5,996 bases of DNA from an uncultured Corynebacterium sp. (GCF_937999985.1 NZ_CALLDG010000049.1:1-5996), one strand, 5' to 3'. Counted from the stretch's first letter, positions 1 through 5,053 are shown. The notes: generated from the letters alone by a model not told the origin. Numbers and translations: made by a program.

Positions 1-99
1 GAGGAGTGGCAGGAATCGCTAAAGGGCCACCCGGTCGACCAAGAGGTCAATCCCGAGCGGCCCCTGCGTTACCGCTTCTGCACCTGGACGCGGCGCTAG
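1..99 (+). CDS. C-terminal end of an unidentified protein (partial at left edge)
   Basis: Frame 1 is open from the first base to a TAG at 97-99 and encodes 32 residues, beginning EEWQESLKGHPVDQEV and ending RYRFCTWTRR. The stretch is hydrophilic, charged and rich in Glu, Arg and Trp. It has no membrane segment and no motif I recognise, so I give no function. It is very likely a true gene end, because the reading frame continues off the window, the codons look like those of the neighbours, and a convergent gene ends 57 bases further on. The stop codon lies inside the first of the tandem hairpins at 95-169. The alternative is chance read-through of a short frame, which 32 codons alone cannot exclude. 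Confidence 0.6.
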   Translation, partial: EEWQESLKGHPVDQEVNPERPLRYRFCTWTRR

Positions 100-169
100 T
101 CAACTAGCTTCGCGCTCTAGCGCGTGACCAGCTCCGCGCCGTAGCGCGCAGCTAACTACACGTTGTAGT
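95..169. terminator. Four tandem short hairpins between convergent genes, candidate bidirectional terminator
   Basis: Four perfect or near-perfect inverted repeats follow one another. They are GCTAG-tcaa-CTAGC (95-108), CGCGC-tcta-GCGCG (111-124), CGCGC-cgta-GCGCG (135-148) and ACTACA-cgt-TGTAGT (155-169). The third gains three more pairs beyond a C-C mismatch, reaching 131-152. The first covers the stop codon of the rightward gene and the last covers the stop codon of the glutamine synthetase gene. The second and third share the same stem and differ only in the loop. No T-run follows on either strand, so these are not classical intrinsic terminators. Actinobacterial terminators often lack a U tract, which makes transcription ending for both genes the simplest reading. 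Confidence 0.5.
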
Positions 170-1592
170 ACAGCTCAAACTCCTTCGGGCTTGGCCCCTG
201 GCGCAGCGGCTGGATCTCCAGCTCGTACTTCAGGCGCACATAGGCCTGCAGGAAGTCCTCGTCGAAGACTCCCCCGGCGGTCAGGAAGTCGTGGTCTTCC
301 TCCATTGCTGCCAGGGCGGTCTCGAGCGAGTGCGGGACCTTCGGCACCTTCTTCGCCTCTTCAGGCGGCAACTCGTAGAGGTCCTTATCCGTCGGCTCGC
401 CCGGTTCGATGCGGTTCAGAATGCCGTCCAGCCCTGCCATCAGCTGAGCTGCGAAGCCCAGGTAGGGGTTCGAGGACGGATCCGGCGCACGGAACTCAAT
501 ACGCTTGGCCGCAGGGCTATCGCCGGTCAGCGGAATGCGGATGGCCGCCGAGCGGTTGGACTGCGAATAGGCCAAGTTGACGGGTGCCTCGAAGCCGGAA
601 TATAGGCGTCGATAAGAGTTAACGGTGGGGTTCGTAAAGGCGAGCACCGCCGGGGCGTGGTGCAACAGACCACCGATGTAATAGCGCGCCATGTCGGACA
701 GGCCCGCATAGCCCGTCTCGTCGTAGAACAGCGGCTTGCCGTCCTTCCACAGCGACTGGTGGGCGTGCATACCGCAACCACCGTCACCGGCCAGGGGCTT
801 CGGCATGAAGGTGGCGGTCTTGCGGTGCTGCTCGGCGGTGTTCTTCACCACGTACTTGAAAGTCTGCAGGTCGTCAGCGGCGGCCAGCAGAGTATCGAAG
901 CGATAGTTGACCTCCTGGATGCCGCCGGTGGCGACCTCGTGGTGGAAGCGCTCGATCTCGAAGCCGACCTTCTCCAGGTTGTACGCAATGTCGTCGCGCA
1001 CCGGGATGGTCTTGTCGTACGGGGCGACCGGGAAGTAGCCGTCGTTGATGCGGATCTGGTTACCTCGGTTCGGCGAGCCGTCCATCATCGTCTCCTCGCC
1101 GGAGCGCCACCAACCCTCGTCGGAATCCACGCGGTGGAAGGACATGTTGGTGTCGGAGGCGTATTGGACGGAATCGAAGACGTAGAACTCCGCCTCCGCA
1201 CCGATCGAGCAAGTGTCCGCCACACCGGTTTCCTTGAGGTAGTTTTCCGCCTTGCGCGCGATGGTGCGCGGGTCGCGGCGGTACGGCTGGCGGGTCAGCG
1301 GGTCTTGCACGAAGAACTGCATGTTCAGCGTGGGGTGGTCGCGGAACGGGTCTACGTAGGCGGTCGTCGGGTCCGGGATCAGCGTCATATCCGACTTATC
1401 CACGGTGGAGAAGCCGGGGATGGAGGAGCCGTCGAAGGCGAAGCCGTCCTCCGCCGCCTTGGGGGTTAGCTCGCGAGCCGGGACAGTCAGCCCGTGTTCC
1501 AGGCCGAACATGTTGGTAAAGCGAATGTCCAGGTAGCGAATGTTTTCCGACTTAATGAAGTCGATAACCTGGTCGATGCTTTTGAACTCCAT
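156..1592 (-). CDS. glnA: Class I glutamine synthetase (GSI-beta type), possibly a divergent paralogue
   Basis: This 478-residue protein belongs to the cytosolic dodecameric ATP-dependent enzymes that join glutamate and ammonia to give glutamine. Family landmarks appear in order: FAFDGSSIPGF (51-61), metal-ligand motif GAEAEFYVFD (131-140; E133, E135), DGYFPVAPYD (184-193; Tyr179 equivalent Y186), HHEV...QE metal ligands E219 and E227, nucleotide loop KPLAGDGGCGMHAH (265-278), E335 on the flap, substrate/phosphate arginines R329, R347, R352, R364 and R368, and adenylylation site KDLYELPPEE with Y406. Length and the adenylylation site fit GSI-beta. Several normally invariant positions differ: G271 replaces Asn264, C273 Ser266, I225 Gln218 and S345 Arg337 (enteric numbering). 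That suggests a paralogue or altered substrate, although all metal ligands and key arginines remain. The ATG start is preceded by TAGGAG 12 bases away, overlapping the stop codon of the upstream gene. Confidence 0.95.
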   Translation of the reverse strand: MEFKSIDQVIDFIKSENIRYLDIRFTNMFGLEHGLTVPARELTPKAAEDGFAFDGSSIPGFSTVDKSDMTLIPDPTTAYVDPFRDHPTLNMQFFVQDPLTRQPYRRDPRTIARKAENYLKETGVADTCSIGAEAEFYVFDSVQYASDTNMSFHRVDSDEGWWRSGEETMMDGSPNRGNQIRINDGYFPVAPYDKTIPVRDDIAYNLEKVGFEIERFHHEVATGGIQEVNYRFDTLLAAADDLQTFKYVVKNTAEQHRKTATFMPKPLAGDGGCGMHAHQSLWKDGKPLFYDETGYAGLSDMARYYIGGLLHHAPAVLAFTNPTVNSYRRLYSGFEAPVNLAYSQSNRSAAIRIPLTGDSPAAKRIEFRAPDPSSNPYLGFAAQLMAGLDGILNRIEPGEPTDKDLYELPPEEAKKVPKVPHSLETALAAMEEDHDFLTAGGVFDEDFLQAYVRLKYELEIQPLRQGPSPKEFELYYNV

Positions 1593-1602
1593 GGTTCGTT
1601 CA

Positions 1603-1610
1603 GGCTCCTA
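1603..1610 (-). promoter_or_regulatory. Ribosome binding site of the glutamine synthetase gene overlapping the upstream stop codon
   Basis: On the minus strand the sequence reads acc-TAG-GAG-cctgaacgaacc-ATG. The AGGAG core begins inside the TAG stop of the cyclodeaminase-like gene and lies 12 bases from the ATG. The overlap and the 15-base gap indicate co-transcription and probably translational coupling. The spacing is a little long. Confidence 0.6.
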
Positions 1611-2768
1611 GGTTAGCTCCGGGGTGTCCCAGAGATTCAGTTTGGTGCCGATGCCCTTCTCCAGGGCGTTTTCGTACACCTCGGTGGCCCAGGAAACGTC
1701 CTCGACGGGCATGCCGCCGATGGAGTAGAAGAAGATCTGCTCGTCGTTCGCGCGGCCTGGAGCCTTACCTGCAGCGATGGCACCGATATTGTGCAGCTTC
1801 TCCTTCGGCAGGGTGCCCTCCTCGACCATGTCCCACCAACGGTTGCCGGGGATTCCCAGCAGGCGCTCGTAGGTGACGTCCGGGCCGTTTTCCTGGAACC
1901 ATTCCTTGTACAGGCCGTCGTAGTCCAGCACCAGGTTGGATTCGTCGGACTTGATGAAGTCGTCGTCGAAGCGGGCCGCTGCGGGGCACAGCACCAGCGC
2001 GCCGGGCTTGAGCCACTCGCGCTTGAAGTACGGGAAGGCCTGCGGGCCGTCCGGGGATGTGGAGGTGCCGGCGATCAGGATGTCGCTGCCCTCGATGGCC
2101 TCCTGCTCGCTGTCGACAATCTGGACGTCCAGGTTTTCGAAGCGGTCGCGGATCCACTGTGCTGCCTTTTCGGTGGAACCGGCGCTGCGGCCCTTGATCT
2201 TTACCGTCTTGATGCTGGGGCGCTGGGTGATGGAGGAGGCCAGGATGGTGCGGGACATGACGCCCGGTCCGATGATGCCTACGGTCTCTGCGTTCTCTAC
2301 GGCGAGGTGCTTGACGCCCACAGCGGGAACTGCACCAGTGCGGTACGCGGACAGCAGGTTGGCCGACATGATGGCCTTCGGGGCGCCGGTGACGGCATCG
2401 TTGAGGACGAAGACGTGGATGGAGCGCGGCAGGCCGTTGGCGCGGTTCTCCGCGTTGGAGCCGTACCACTTCACGCCTGCGCCGTTGAAGCGGCCGCCGA
2501 GGTATGCGGGCATAGCCATGAAGCGACGGTCGGGGCCGTTGGCGGGCATACCTTCGTGCTCGGGGTTGTCCGGGAAGTTCACCTGCGCGCCGTGGGAGTT
2601 AGCGGATGCGCCGGCCATTCGGTAGTCGCCCTTATCCAGCAGGATCAGGGTTTCCTCCATAACGTCGACGCATCGAGCGGAATCCGTCACCCCCGCTTCA
2701 ATCATGTCGGGCTCGGAAAGCCACAAAAGGTCGATGCTGGTGTCGCTGGAGCCGGTGGACTGGGTCAT
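1608..2768 (-). CDS. Ornithine cyclodeaminase/mu-crystallin family protein (ocd or 'tyramine oxidase subunit B' type)
   Basis: The 386-residue protein has the fold of NAD(P)-dependent ornithine cyclodeaminases, alanine dehydrogenases and mu-crystallin, cytosolic enzymes acting on amino acids or imines. Visible landmarks are GVKWYGSN (98-105) with substrate lysine K100, SAYRTGAVPAVGVKHLA (140-156), and a Rossmann dinucleotide loop VGIIGPGVMSR (163-173). The usual GGDCPGKTE segment with the catalytic aspartate is replaced by VLCPAAARFDDD (259-270), which puts Leu260 at the aspartate position. True ornithine cyclodeaminase activity is therefore doubtful. The extended N-terminus (LSEPDMIEAGV, then GDYRMAGASANSHG) matches the actinobacterial subgroup often labelled ocd or tyramine oxidase subunit B. 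As I remember, in C. glutamicum such a gene lies with the ammonium transporter gene amtB under nitrogen control. The ATG start has GAGGAG 11-12 bases upstream. The gene is first in a probable operon with glutamine synthetase. Confidence 0.88.
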   Translation of the reverse strand: MTQSTGSSDTSIDLLWLSEPDMIEAGVTDSARCVDVMEETLILLDKGDYRMAGASANSHGAQVNFPDNPEHEGMPANGPDRRFMAMPAYLGGRFNGAGVKWYGSNAENRANGLPRSIHVFVLNDAVTGAPKAIMSANLLSAYRTGAVPAVGVKHLAVENAETVGIIGPGVMSRTILASSITQRPSIKTVKIKGRSAGSTEKAAQWIRDRFENLDVQIVDSEQEAIEGSDILIAGTSTSPDGPQAFPYFKREWLKPGALVLCPAAARFDDDFIKSDESNLVLDYDGLYKEWFQENGPDVTYERLLGIPGNRWWDMVEEGTLPKEKLHNIGAIAAGKAPGRANDEQIFFYSIGGMPVEDVSWATEVYENALEKGIGTKLNLWDTPELT

Positions 2769-2804
2769 CGGCGAAATCTCTCCTCGAAGAATCTCGATTA
2801 GTTG

Positions 2805-2824
2805 GATCGGAAATTTTCTCGATC
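2805..2824. promoter_or_regulatory. Imperfect 20-base palindrome upstream of the cyclodeaminase-like gene, operator candidate
   Basis: GATCG and CGATC arms flank a 10-base AT-rich centre containing AAATTT. The site ends about 37 bases before the start codon, upstream of the ribosome binding site. Length and symmetry suit a dimeric repressor, but the binder is unknown and a 5-base arm can arise by chance. Confidence 0.25.
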
Positions 2825-2953
2825 AAAAATGCGCTGGGTGCTAGCCGCAAGCGCTGTACGCTCCGGTTTTCGGAAATCGATACATCTTCAACGATACAAA
2901 CCTGCGCGAATATTTTAATGAAACAACGTTTTCAATACGGTCGCGCAAACCTA

Positions 2954-2976
2954 TGAGTCCGGCAAACCCCCTGGAC
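2954..2976 (-). terminator. Weak hairpin downstream of the flavin reductase gene
   Basis: On the minus strand AGTCC-a-GG pairs with CC-GGACT across a 7-base loop: seven pairs with one bulged A, and no T-run after it. A second small hairpin, TACCC-atgtgg-GGGTA, lies closer to the gene at 3016-3031. Either could help end the flavin reductase transcript before the operon downstream. The support is structural only. Confidence 0.25.
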
Positions 2977-3052
2977 TTCACATAAATAATTAAGCAAATA
3001 ATTCGCCTAGCTTCCTACCCCCACATGGGTATTTGGCCAGAAAATCAGTGGA

Positions 3053-3634
3053 CTACGCGGCCGCGGTAGTCACTTCCGATTGATGGAACACCAGTGGACG
3101 CGGCCTGTCGAGCCCCGCGCCCACGCGGTGACTAAGGTCGACAACTTGCAGAACAGCCATAGTGTGGTCGCCAACCGTGATTTCTTCGACGATTTCTGCG
3201 GTGATGTGGAGCGAAGCATCCGGGAAGAGAATCGCCTGACCAACCGTGAAGTAGTCGAGGGAATCGAAGCGCTGATCGGAAGGGCGGCAGAAGTTGTCAA
3301 TGACGTGGCGGTTATGTTCGGACAGAACGCTGAGTCCGATACGGCCAGCATCACGCAAGAGAGGCCAGGTGCGCGAGGAAGCTTGGATGCTCACACTAAC
3401 CAGCGCAGGCTCCAGGCTGTGAACCACGAAGGATCCCAGAACCATCCCTACAGGCTGGCCGTCGATGACGGCCGCGGCCGTGGCCAACGGAGTAGGGACG
3501 TGTGCGAACGCGCGGCGCAGCTGCGCAGGATCGGTGGGGTCCACGCTGCAGGTGGTCAAGTGTTCCGTGCGAAGATTTGGTTCCGCAGCGCGAACGGTCG
3601 GGCGATATGGGGTGCGAGAGTCAATCAATGTCAT
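3053..3634 (-). CDS. Flavin reductase-like FMN-binding domain protein (HpaC/RutF type)
   Basis: This 193-residue soluble protein looks like the small flavin reductases that use NAD(P)H to supply reduced FMN or FAD to a partner monooxygenase. Family features are RRAFAHVPTPLATAAAVIDG (40-59), then GQPVGMVLGSF (59-69), PALVSVSIQASSRTWPLLRD (76-95, the flavin phosphate-binding strand and turn), GRIGLSVLSEHN (97-108), VGDHTMAVLQVVDL (154-167, the GDH motif), and the ending PLVFHQSEV (180-188). About 35 residues precede the usual domain start, and this extension has no recognisable function. No Shine-Dalgarno site precedes the ATG. Instead a TACTTT -10-like element ends 5 bases before it, which suggests a leaderless transcript. 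A perfect inverted repeat overlaps that promoter. No monooxygenase lies in the window, so the partner is unknown. A stand-alone FMN-binding role is also possible. Confidence 0.82.
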   Translation of the reverse strand: MTLIDSRTPYRPTVRAAEPNLRTEHLTTCSVDPTDPAQLRRAFAHVPTPLATAAAVIDGQPVGMVLGSFVVHSLEPALVSVSIQASSRTWPLLRDAGRIGLSVLSEHNRHVIDNFCRPSDQRFDSLDYFTVGQAILFPDASLHITAEIVEEITVGDHTMAVLQVVDLSHRVGAGLDRPRPLVFHQSEVTTAAA

Positions 3635-3639
3635 GCCAC

Positions 3640-3671
3640 AAAGTAGACCACTCGGTCTGCATTGACATCAA
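3640..3671 (-). promoter_or_regulatory. Promoter with TetR-like operator before the flavin reductase gene
   Basis: The perfect inverted repeat AGACC-actc-GGTCT (3645-3658) touches the -10-like TACTTT (3645-3640) on the minus strand. That -10 ends 5 bases from the ATG, which fits leaderless transcription. Upstream lies the near-palindrome TTGATGTCAA (3671-3662), which offers a TTGATG -35-like element, but the 20-base spacer is long. The AGACC-N4-GGTCT arrangement resembles known TetR-family operators. A TetR gene lies about 740 bases away, but the link is unproven. Confidence 0.45.
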
Positions 3672-3762
3672 TACTTTAATTCAGCGGTTATTCTTCCCTT
3701 GCCGCAACATCGGACGACAGAACCAGTCCCCGTATCCGATAATGCACGAAAACCCGTCGCAG

Positions 3763-4233
3763 TTAGCCCTCCGACGTTTTCCGCCCCTTTATCGCAACGA
3801 CTAGCGCCACAATGTAAGACACGACCGCACCCACAAAACTGAGCAAACAAAGCACTTCAGATATTTTGTTCGCTCGCCGCCCGACAAGCACCGTGAACAT
3901 AGATTTCGTATCTTCTTCGACATCGGTGAAATCCACCAGAAAAAAGCCTGTTAGAACCAAGAACGCGCTGACAATAATGAAAGCCCACGACTCTCGCCAG
4001 CCGAAAACCTTGTGCGACACCCCCGAAGAATCCTCCACGTCAATACGCACTGGAATCTTCCAAAGAACGTAGAGCCCGCCGGCGAACACAAACGAAAGGG
4101 GGATAGTCACGAACATGTACCACCCAAGGGCGCCGAAGAGCATGCGTCCCAACGCGAGGAACGCCGCCGAGCTGAGAGCCATCACTAAAGCTAGGAAGGT
4201 GTCTAACTGAAAGCCTTTCAGATTCATCCCCAC
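3763..4233 (-). CDS. Hypothetical four-helix membrane protein
   Basis: I do not recognise this 156-residue protein. Four hydrophobic stretches stand out, at about residues 11-34, 37-59, 82-100 and 125-148. The loop after helix 2 (KIPVRID) and the C-terminal tail (KGRKTSEG) are basic, and the loop after helix 3 (DFTDVEEDTK) is acidic. By the positive-inside rule both ends would be cytoplasmic. No catalytic motif, lipobox or transport signature is visible. The GTG at 4233 and an ATG two codons later (4227) are both possible starts. Neither has a normally spaced Shine-Dalgarno site; GGGG abuts the ATG directly. TAGTTA lies 6 bases before the GTG, consistent with a leaderless message. The base composition is visibly less GC-rich than the flanking genes, which hints at separate acquisition. 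Codon pattern and helix regularity support a real gene. Confidence 0.7.
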   Translation of the reverse strand: MGMNLKGFQLDTFLALVMALSSAAFLALGRMLFGALGWYMFVTIPLSFVFAGGLYVLWKIPVRIDVEDSSGVSHKVFGWRESWAFIIVSAFLVLTGFFLVDFTDVEEDTKSMFTVLVGRRANKISEVLCLLSFVGAVVSYIVALVVAIKGRKTSEG

Positions 4234-4241
4234 CGAGCTTA

Positions 4242-4270
4242 ACTAAATTCCGCACCCCTTAGGGGTGCAA
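4242..4270 (-). promoter_or_regulatory. Promoter containing a perfect 17-base palindrome before the membrane protein gene
   Basis: GCACCCC-TTA-GGGGTGC (4252-4268) is a perfect inverted repeat with 7-base arms. On the minus strand TTGCAC (4270-4265) and TTTAGT (4247-4242) are spaced by 17 bases, so the palindrome overlaps the -35 and fills most of the spacer, a layout typical of a repressor site. The C4...G4 core also recalls CsoR/RcnR-type metal sensor operators, but no such regulator is visible here. Runs of A follow it on the + strand, not T, so it is not a classical terminator. Confidence 0.4.
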
Positions 4271-4330
4271 AACAAAAAAAGGGGGGGCAGTCGAGTAATC
4301 CCTAGCCCAGCCACTCCACAACTGGCCCAA
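4259..4330 (-). CDS. Possible 23-codon leader peptide with strong ribosome binding site
   Basis: A perfect AGGAGG (4341-4336) lies 5 bases before a TTG at 4330-4328. The frame runs 23 codons to a TAA at 4259-4261, and that TAA is exactly the loop of the 17-base palindrome at 4252-4268. The peptide would begin MGQLWSGWARDYS and end VLHP, with Pro-Pro-Phe-Phe encoded by the C7T7 tract. This is the strongest Shine-Dalgarno sequence in the window, yet it serves no long frame. Against it are the rare TTG start, the very short length and the lack of any conservation evidence. A second tiny frame, starting with an ATG at 4348, ends after 15 codons. Confidence 0.2.
   Translation of the reverse strand: MGQLWSGWARDYSTAPPFFVLHP
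4274..4287. repeat. A7G7 homopolymer tract
   Basis: Seven A are followed directly by seven G on the + strand, reading C7T7 on the minus strand, just upstream of the candidate promoter of the membrane protein gene. Such tracts can vary in length by slipped-strand mispairing. Confidence 0.6.
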
Positions 4331-4396
4331 CTGAGCCTCCTCTCGCCATTTCTAAGTATTCCTCGCACTGCCTCTGCCCGAAATGGGATGGTTCCG

Positions 4397-4416
4397 TCAA
4401 GACAAAAGTTTCTTGA
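4397..4416 (-). terminator. Small hairpin over the TetR stop codon
   Basis: TCAAGA (4397-4402) pairs with TCTTGA (4411-4416) across an 8-base loop and includes the regulator's stop codon. No T-run follows on the minus strand, so it is at best a weak terminator or an RNA-end stabiliser. Confidence 0.2.
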
Positions 4417-4996
4417 TACCCTCGGAGAGGATTTCTTGTGGGCTAATGTGGTGCGCCGCGTGGAGGCGCGCATAAGTTGGGGCTTGTTCGGGGTCGATGG
4501 CAACACGCTTTTCGTCGGGCGCCATGGGGGCCGTCAGGGCGGCGCCGATCACTAGGTTTGATAGCCGGTAGGCAGTTCCCAACGGATCCGGGACGCCCTC
4601 TCGTTCAAGCAGGACACACATGCGCTCAGAAAGCGCCAGGTAAGCAGGGCCTCTGGGGGCGCGCATGCCGATGACTTGACCGGCCCACCGGTGGGTCGTG
4701 AGGTGCGTAAAGAAAGCCTGCATCAGGGTGGGCAGGTCGGCGTTGCTGATCGACTCGGACATTGCGGGGTCGTCTGCAAGCGCTGTATCGAGGGCGAGGT
4801 CGAATAAGTCGTCGACTGACTCCACGCGGGAGTACAAGCTAGCTGGGGCGACGCCCACCTGTTGCGCCACAGCTCTCATGGTGAGAGCCCTCAATCCACC
4901 TTCGTCCAACAGCCTTACCGATACTCTCGCAACCTCCGCAATATCCACGGCGCGGAGACGCTGCACAGGCTTTCGATGTTCCCAGTAACTCACCAC
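4397..4996 (-). CDS. TetR/AcrR family transcriptional regulator
   Basis: This 199-residue protein has the usual TetR length and layout: an N-terminal DNA-binding helical domain and a longer helical ligand/dimer domain. The N-terminal part has IAEVARVSVRLLDEGG (19-34), then the helix-turn-helix ALTMRAVAQQVGVAPASLYS (37-56) and the following VDDLFDLALDTAL. The alanine-rich helices after residue 85 are as divergent as usual, so the ligand cannot be predicted. Two GTG codons in tandem (4996 and 4993) could start it. No Shine-Dalgarno site precedes them. TAGGCT (5005-5000) ends 3 bases before the first GTG and 6 before the second, so a leaderless start at the second GTG (198 residues) is plausible. 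It is divergent from the acetyltransferase gene across 56 bases, a common arrangement for a regulator and its target. Self-regulation and control of that gene are inferences. Confidence 0.87.
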   Translation of the reverse strand: MVSYWEHRKPVQRLRAVDIAEVARVSVRLLDEGGLRALTMRAVAQQVGVAPASLYSRVESVDDLFDLALDTALADDPAMSESISNADLPTLMQAFFTHLTTHRWAGQVIGMRAPRGPAYLALSERMCVLLEREGVPDPLGTAYRLSNLVIGAALTAPMAPDEKRVAIDPEQAPTYARLHAAHHISPQEILSEGIKKLLS

Positions 4997-5016
4997 ACCA
5001 GCCTAGCTAAACCTGC

Positions 5017-5053
5017 TTGAACCACCTATCCGAACTGTGTTAGTTTTGGGACA
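5017..5053 (+). promoter_or_regulatory. Leaderless-type promoter of the acetyltransferase gene
   Basis: TTGAAC (5017-5022), an 18-base spacer, TAGTTT (5041-5046) and then the ATG 6 bases further on. This spacing puts the expected transcript start on the A of the ATG. A GGGA lies too close to the ATG (1 base) to work as a normal ribosome binding site, which also favours a leaderless mRNA. Confidence 0.5.

Larger units (their letters stand above)
2769..3052 (-). promoter_or_regulatory. Gene-free leader/promoter region of the cyclodeaminase-glutamine synthetase pair
   Basis: These 284 bases carry no convincing reading frame and are AT-rich around 2880-3005. On the minus strand a TTGAAA at 2935-2930 is followed after 15-17 bases by AATATTCG, a possible sigma-70 type promoter, though the -10 element is poor. 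Nearer the gene is an imperfect palindrome GATCG...CGATC (2805-2824), then GAGGAGAG just before the ATG. Short words recur: CGGAAAT at 2808 and 2871, TCTCGAT at 2792 and 2817, CGATACA at 2878 and 2892, AAATAATT at 2984 and 2996. No CTAT-N6-ATAG box of the AmtR type was found. Confidence 0.4.

Noticed and set aside
657..1469. A 270-codon open frame on the + strand opposite glutamine synthetase
   Set aside because: The Val/Leu/Gly/Arg-rich, low-complexity translation is typical of an antisense shadow; the minus strand encodes an unmistakable enzyme.
1791..2801. A 336-codon open frame on the + strand opposite the cyclodeaminase-like gene
   Set aside because: It is entirely antisense to a well-supported gene, has no recognisable domain, and arises from the codon bias of GC-rich DNA.
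2769..3052. An AmtR nitrogen-control box (CTAT-N6-ATAG) before the operon
   Set aside because: The only CTAT here, at 2951, lacks the second half. The CGATACA direct repeats do not have the inverted layout.
3662..3667. A perfect TTGACA on the + strand
   Set aside because: No reasonable -10 element lies 16-18 bases downstream and no + strand gene follows. It is better explained as part of the TTGA-TG-TCAA near-palindrome.
4040..4255. A 71-codon minus-strand frame overlapping the start of the membrane protein gene
   Set aside because: It is a charged, motif-free shadow in another frame of the same strand. The membrane protein frame has regular hydrophobic helices.
4252..4280. The GC-rich hairpin beside an A-rich run as an intrinsic terminator
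   Set aside because: On the + strand the hairpin is followed by A, not T; on the minus strand the T-run precedes the hairpin. The order is wrong for an intrinsic terminator on either strand.
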